Positions 57,995 to 59,351 of a stretch of DNA of 59,351 bases are shown piece by piece. The number at the start of each line of letters is the position of its first letter. The first letter of the stretch is position 1. Location: the NCBI GenBank assembly GCA_022842885.1, contig JALHOR010000007.1:1-59351 (forward strand), given 5' to 3'. This stretch comes from Anaerolineae bacterium. GTDB taxonomy: Bacteria; Chloroflexota; Anaerolineae; Aggregatilineales; Phototrophicaceae. The notes under the pieces are model-generated. The model did not search any database. It saw nothing but the letters and a program-made list of their open reading frames with translations, and was not told the origin of the DNA. Both the position numbers and the translations under genes were made by a program.

Positions 57995-59351
57995 ATGAAA
58001 ATTCCTTTTGGTGGTCGCATTTTATTGATTGGCTGCGGCTCAGTTTCGCGTTGTTTACAACCGCTGCTGCTCAAACATTTGGATATGGATTTTTCAAAAT
58101 TCACCATTATGGATTTTGCCGATTTGCGCCACCGCATCCCAGAAACCTTAGCTGCCGGGGTGCAATATACCCAAACACAAATTACCCGCGACACGCTGGG
58201 TACAGTTTTGAGTCAATATTTGGGCGCAGGCGATGTTTTGATTGATTTAGGCTGGAATATTGATACGGTTGAACTATTGCAATGGTGTCACGACCATGAG
58301 GTAAATTATATCAACACGGCGACGGAACTCTGGGATCCATATGCTAATTTTAGCCAACCACCGACGGAATTAACCTTATATGTGCGGCATATGGCAATCC
58401 GTGAGCGTGTGGCAACATGGACTAAACGCGGCGCAACTGCCATCATCGAACATGGTGCCAATCCCGGTTTGGTCAGTCACTGGACGAAAGTAGCCTTAAA
58501 AGACATCACCACAACGATGCTGAATACCGGAATATCGCCGGAAAAACATTCGGCTTTAGCCACCGCCCTTAGCCACAACGATTATGCCCGTTTGGCGATG
58601 ATAACCGGCGTGAAAGTGATTCATATCTCAGAACGTGATACGCAAGTCAGCGATAGACCCAAAGAAACCCATGAATTTGTCAACACTTGGTCTATTGAGG
58701 GCTTTCGTCAGGAAGGCGTTGCTCCGGCAGAAATGGGTTGGGGAACACATGAACGGCGTTTGCCAGCAGGCGCTCACATTCACAAGTCGGGTCCCGGCAA
58801 TCAAATCTGTTTGGCGCAAATGGGCATCAATACATGGGTGCGCTCATGGGTGCCGATGGGCGAAATTTTTGGGATGGTGGTACGACACGGCGAAGCCTTT
58901 ACTATTAGCGACCATCTGACCGTGTGGAACAATGACAAGCCGATTTATCGCCCGACCGTGCATTATGCTTATCATCCCACCGATGCTGCGATTGTGTCGC
59001 TGTTAGAATTGAAAATGCGAAATTACCAGTTGCAGCCCAAAGTTCGCATCATGAACGATGAAATTACTGAAGGCAAAGATGAATTGGGCGTGCTGCTGTT
59101 GGGGCATGATTTAAATGGCTGGTGGGTCGGCTCACAACTAGATATTCACGCGACGCGCCAACTCATCGGCAAAGGACAAAATGCGACCACGTTGCAAGTG
59201 GCGGCATCGCTCTTGGGAGCAATTACTTGGATGATTCAAAATCCACACTGTGGGTTTAATGTGCCGGATGATTTGCCGCATGATGAAATTCTGGCAGTAG
59301 CCAATCCCTATTTGGGACCTTGCCCATCACTGCAAACCGATTGGACACCAC
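57995..59351 (+). CDS. hss: Homospermidine synthase, truncated by the window end
   Basis: From ATG 57995 (AGGAAG nine bases upstream) the frame is open to the last base, about 452 residues; the family is about 470-480, so only the end is missing. Homospermidine synthase uses NAD to join putrescine units into homospermidine. It begins with a saccharopine dehydrogenase-like Rossmann segment, GRILLIGCGSVSRCLQPLLL, and continues with INTATELWDPYANF, IIEHGANPGLVSHWTK and WGTHERRLPAGAH. In many bacteria homospermidine replaces spermidine as the main polyamine. No other polyamine gene is in the window. Confidence 0.92.
   Translation, partial: MKIPFGGRILLIGCGSVSRCLQPLLLKHLDMDFSKFTIMDFADLRHRIPETLAAGVQYTQTQITRDTLGTVLSQYLGAGDVLIDLGWNIDTVELLQWCHDHEVNYINTATELWDPYANFSQPPTELTLYVRHMAIRERVATWTKRGATAIIEHGANPGLVSHWTKVALKDITTTMLNTGISPEKHSALATALSHNDYARLAMITGVKVIHISERDTQVSDRPKETHEFVNTWSIEGFRQEGVAPAEMGWGTHERRLPAGAHIHKSGPGNQICLAQMGINTWVRSWVPMGEIFGMVVRHGEAFTISDHLTVWNNDKPIYRPTVHYAYHPTDAAIVSLLELKMRNYQLQPKVRIMNDEITEGKDELGVLLLGHDLNGWWVGSQLDIHATRQLIGKGQNATTLQVAASLLGAITWMIQNPHCGFNVPDDLPHDEILAVANPYLGPCPSLQTDWTP

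Overview
The window looks like chromosomal DNA of a Chloroflexota bacterium, most likely an Anaerolineae-type lineage. This is inferred from gene content and protein style, not from a marker gene. The clues are several Ser/Thr kinases with Thr/Pro-rich linkers, WD40 or TPR outputs, TolB-like secreted propellers, DUF4058, a class III sirtuin, formate-THF ligase, and mid-GC coding DNA with AT-rich accessory islands. There is no rRNA, tRNA, CRISPR array or transposase.

Layout. 1-8.6 kb is accessory: a LexA-like fragment at the edge, a membrane protein followed by a decayed piece of a paralogue, repeat-rich spacers, an isolated phage terminase pair, a membrane pentapeptide-repeat protein with an XisI-like tail, formate-THF ligase, and a RhuM/T5orf172 protein. 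8.6-15.8 kb holds an ArsR-SRPBCC operon with a clear promoter and operator, an ECF sigma factor with its HTH partner, an extended SDR, and a 971-residue VWA surface protein. 15.8-18.4 kb is an AT-rich adenine methyltransferase plus probable restriction endonuclease. 18.7-31.9 kb carries an M20 dipeptidase, a TetR regulator, an SDR, an SppA-like protease, a large histidine kinase, a receptor Ser/Thr kinase and an M28 lipoprotein. 31.9-43.1 kb has secreted propellers, a secreted HExxH protein, a kinase-GNAT-Nudix operon, an amidase, GreA, a soluble histidine kinase, a G1P-dehydrogenase-like enzyme and a sirtuin. 43.3-59.35 kb has a carotenoid oxygenase, DUF4058, a PNPOx-like protein, a sulfatase-fold enzyme without the usual active-site residue, a three-gene cassette (ADP-ribosyltransferase-like, unknown, EcsC-like), two more complex Ser/Thr kinases, an FGGY kinase, and homospermidine synthase cut by the window end.

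Three dispersed repeat types fill the spacers. The first is a palindromic hairpin of about 20-28 bp, followed by CCCCTACAA in one orientation, present about ten times with stems that change but stay complementary. The second is a set of CTTTGTGGTTCAAA-type tracts that sit beside those hairpins. The third is strict heptamer arrays resembling the STRR repeats of cyanobacteria. One heptamer array has entered the 5' end of a secreted-protein gene at 41.9-42.3 kb.

The strongest candidates for something new are the ART-like/EcsC cassette (48128-49943), the pentapeptide-XisI fusion (3915-5264), the covarying hairpin family, and the isolated terminase pair. Functions are read by eye from motifs and no database search was possible.
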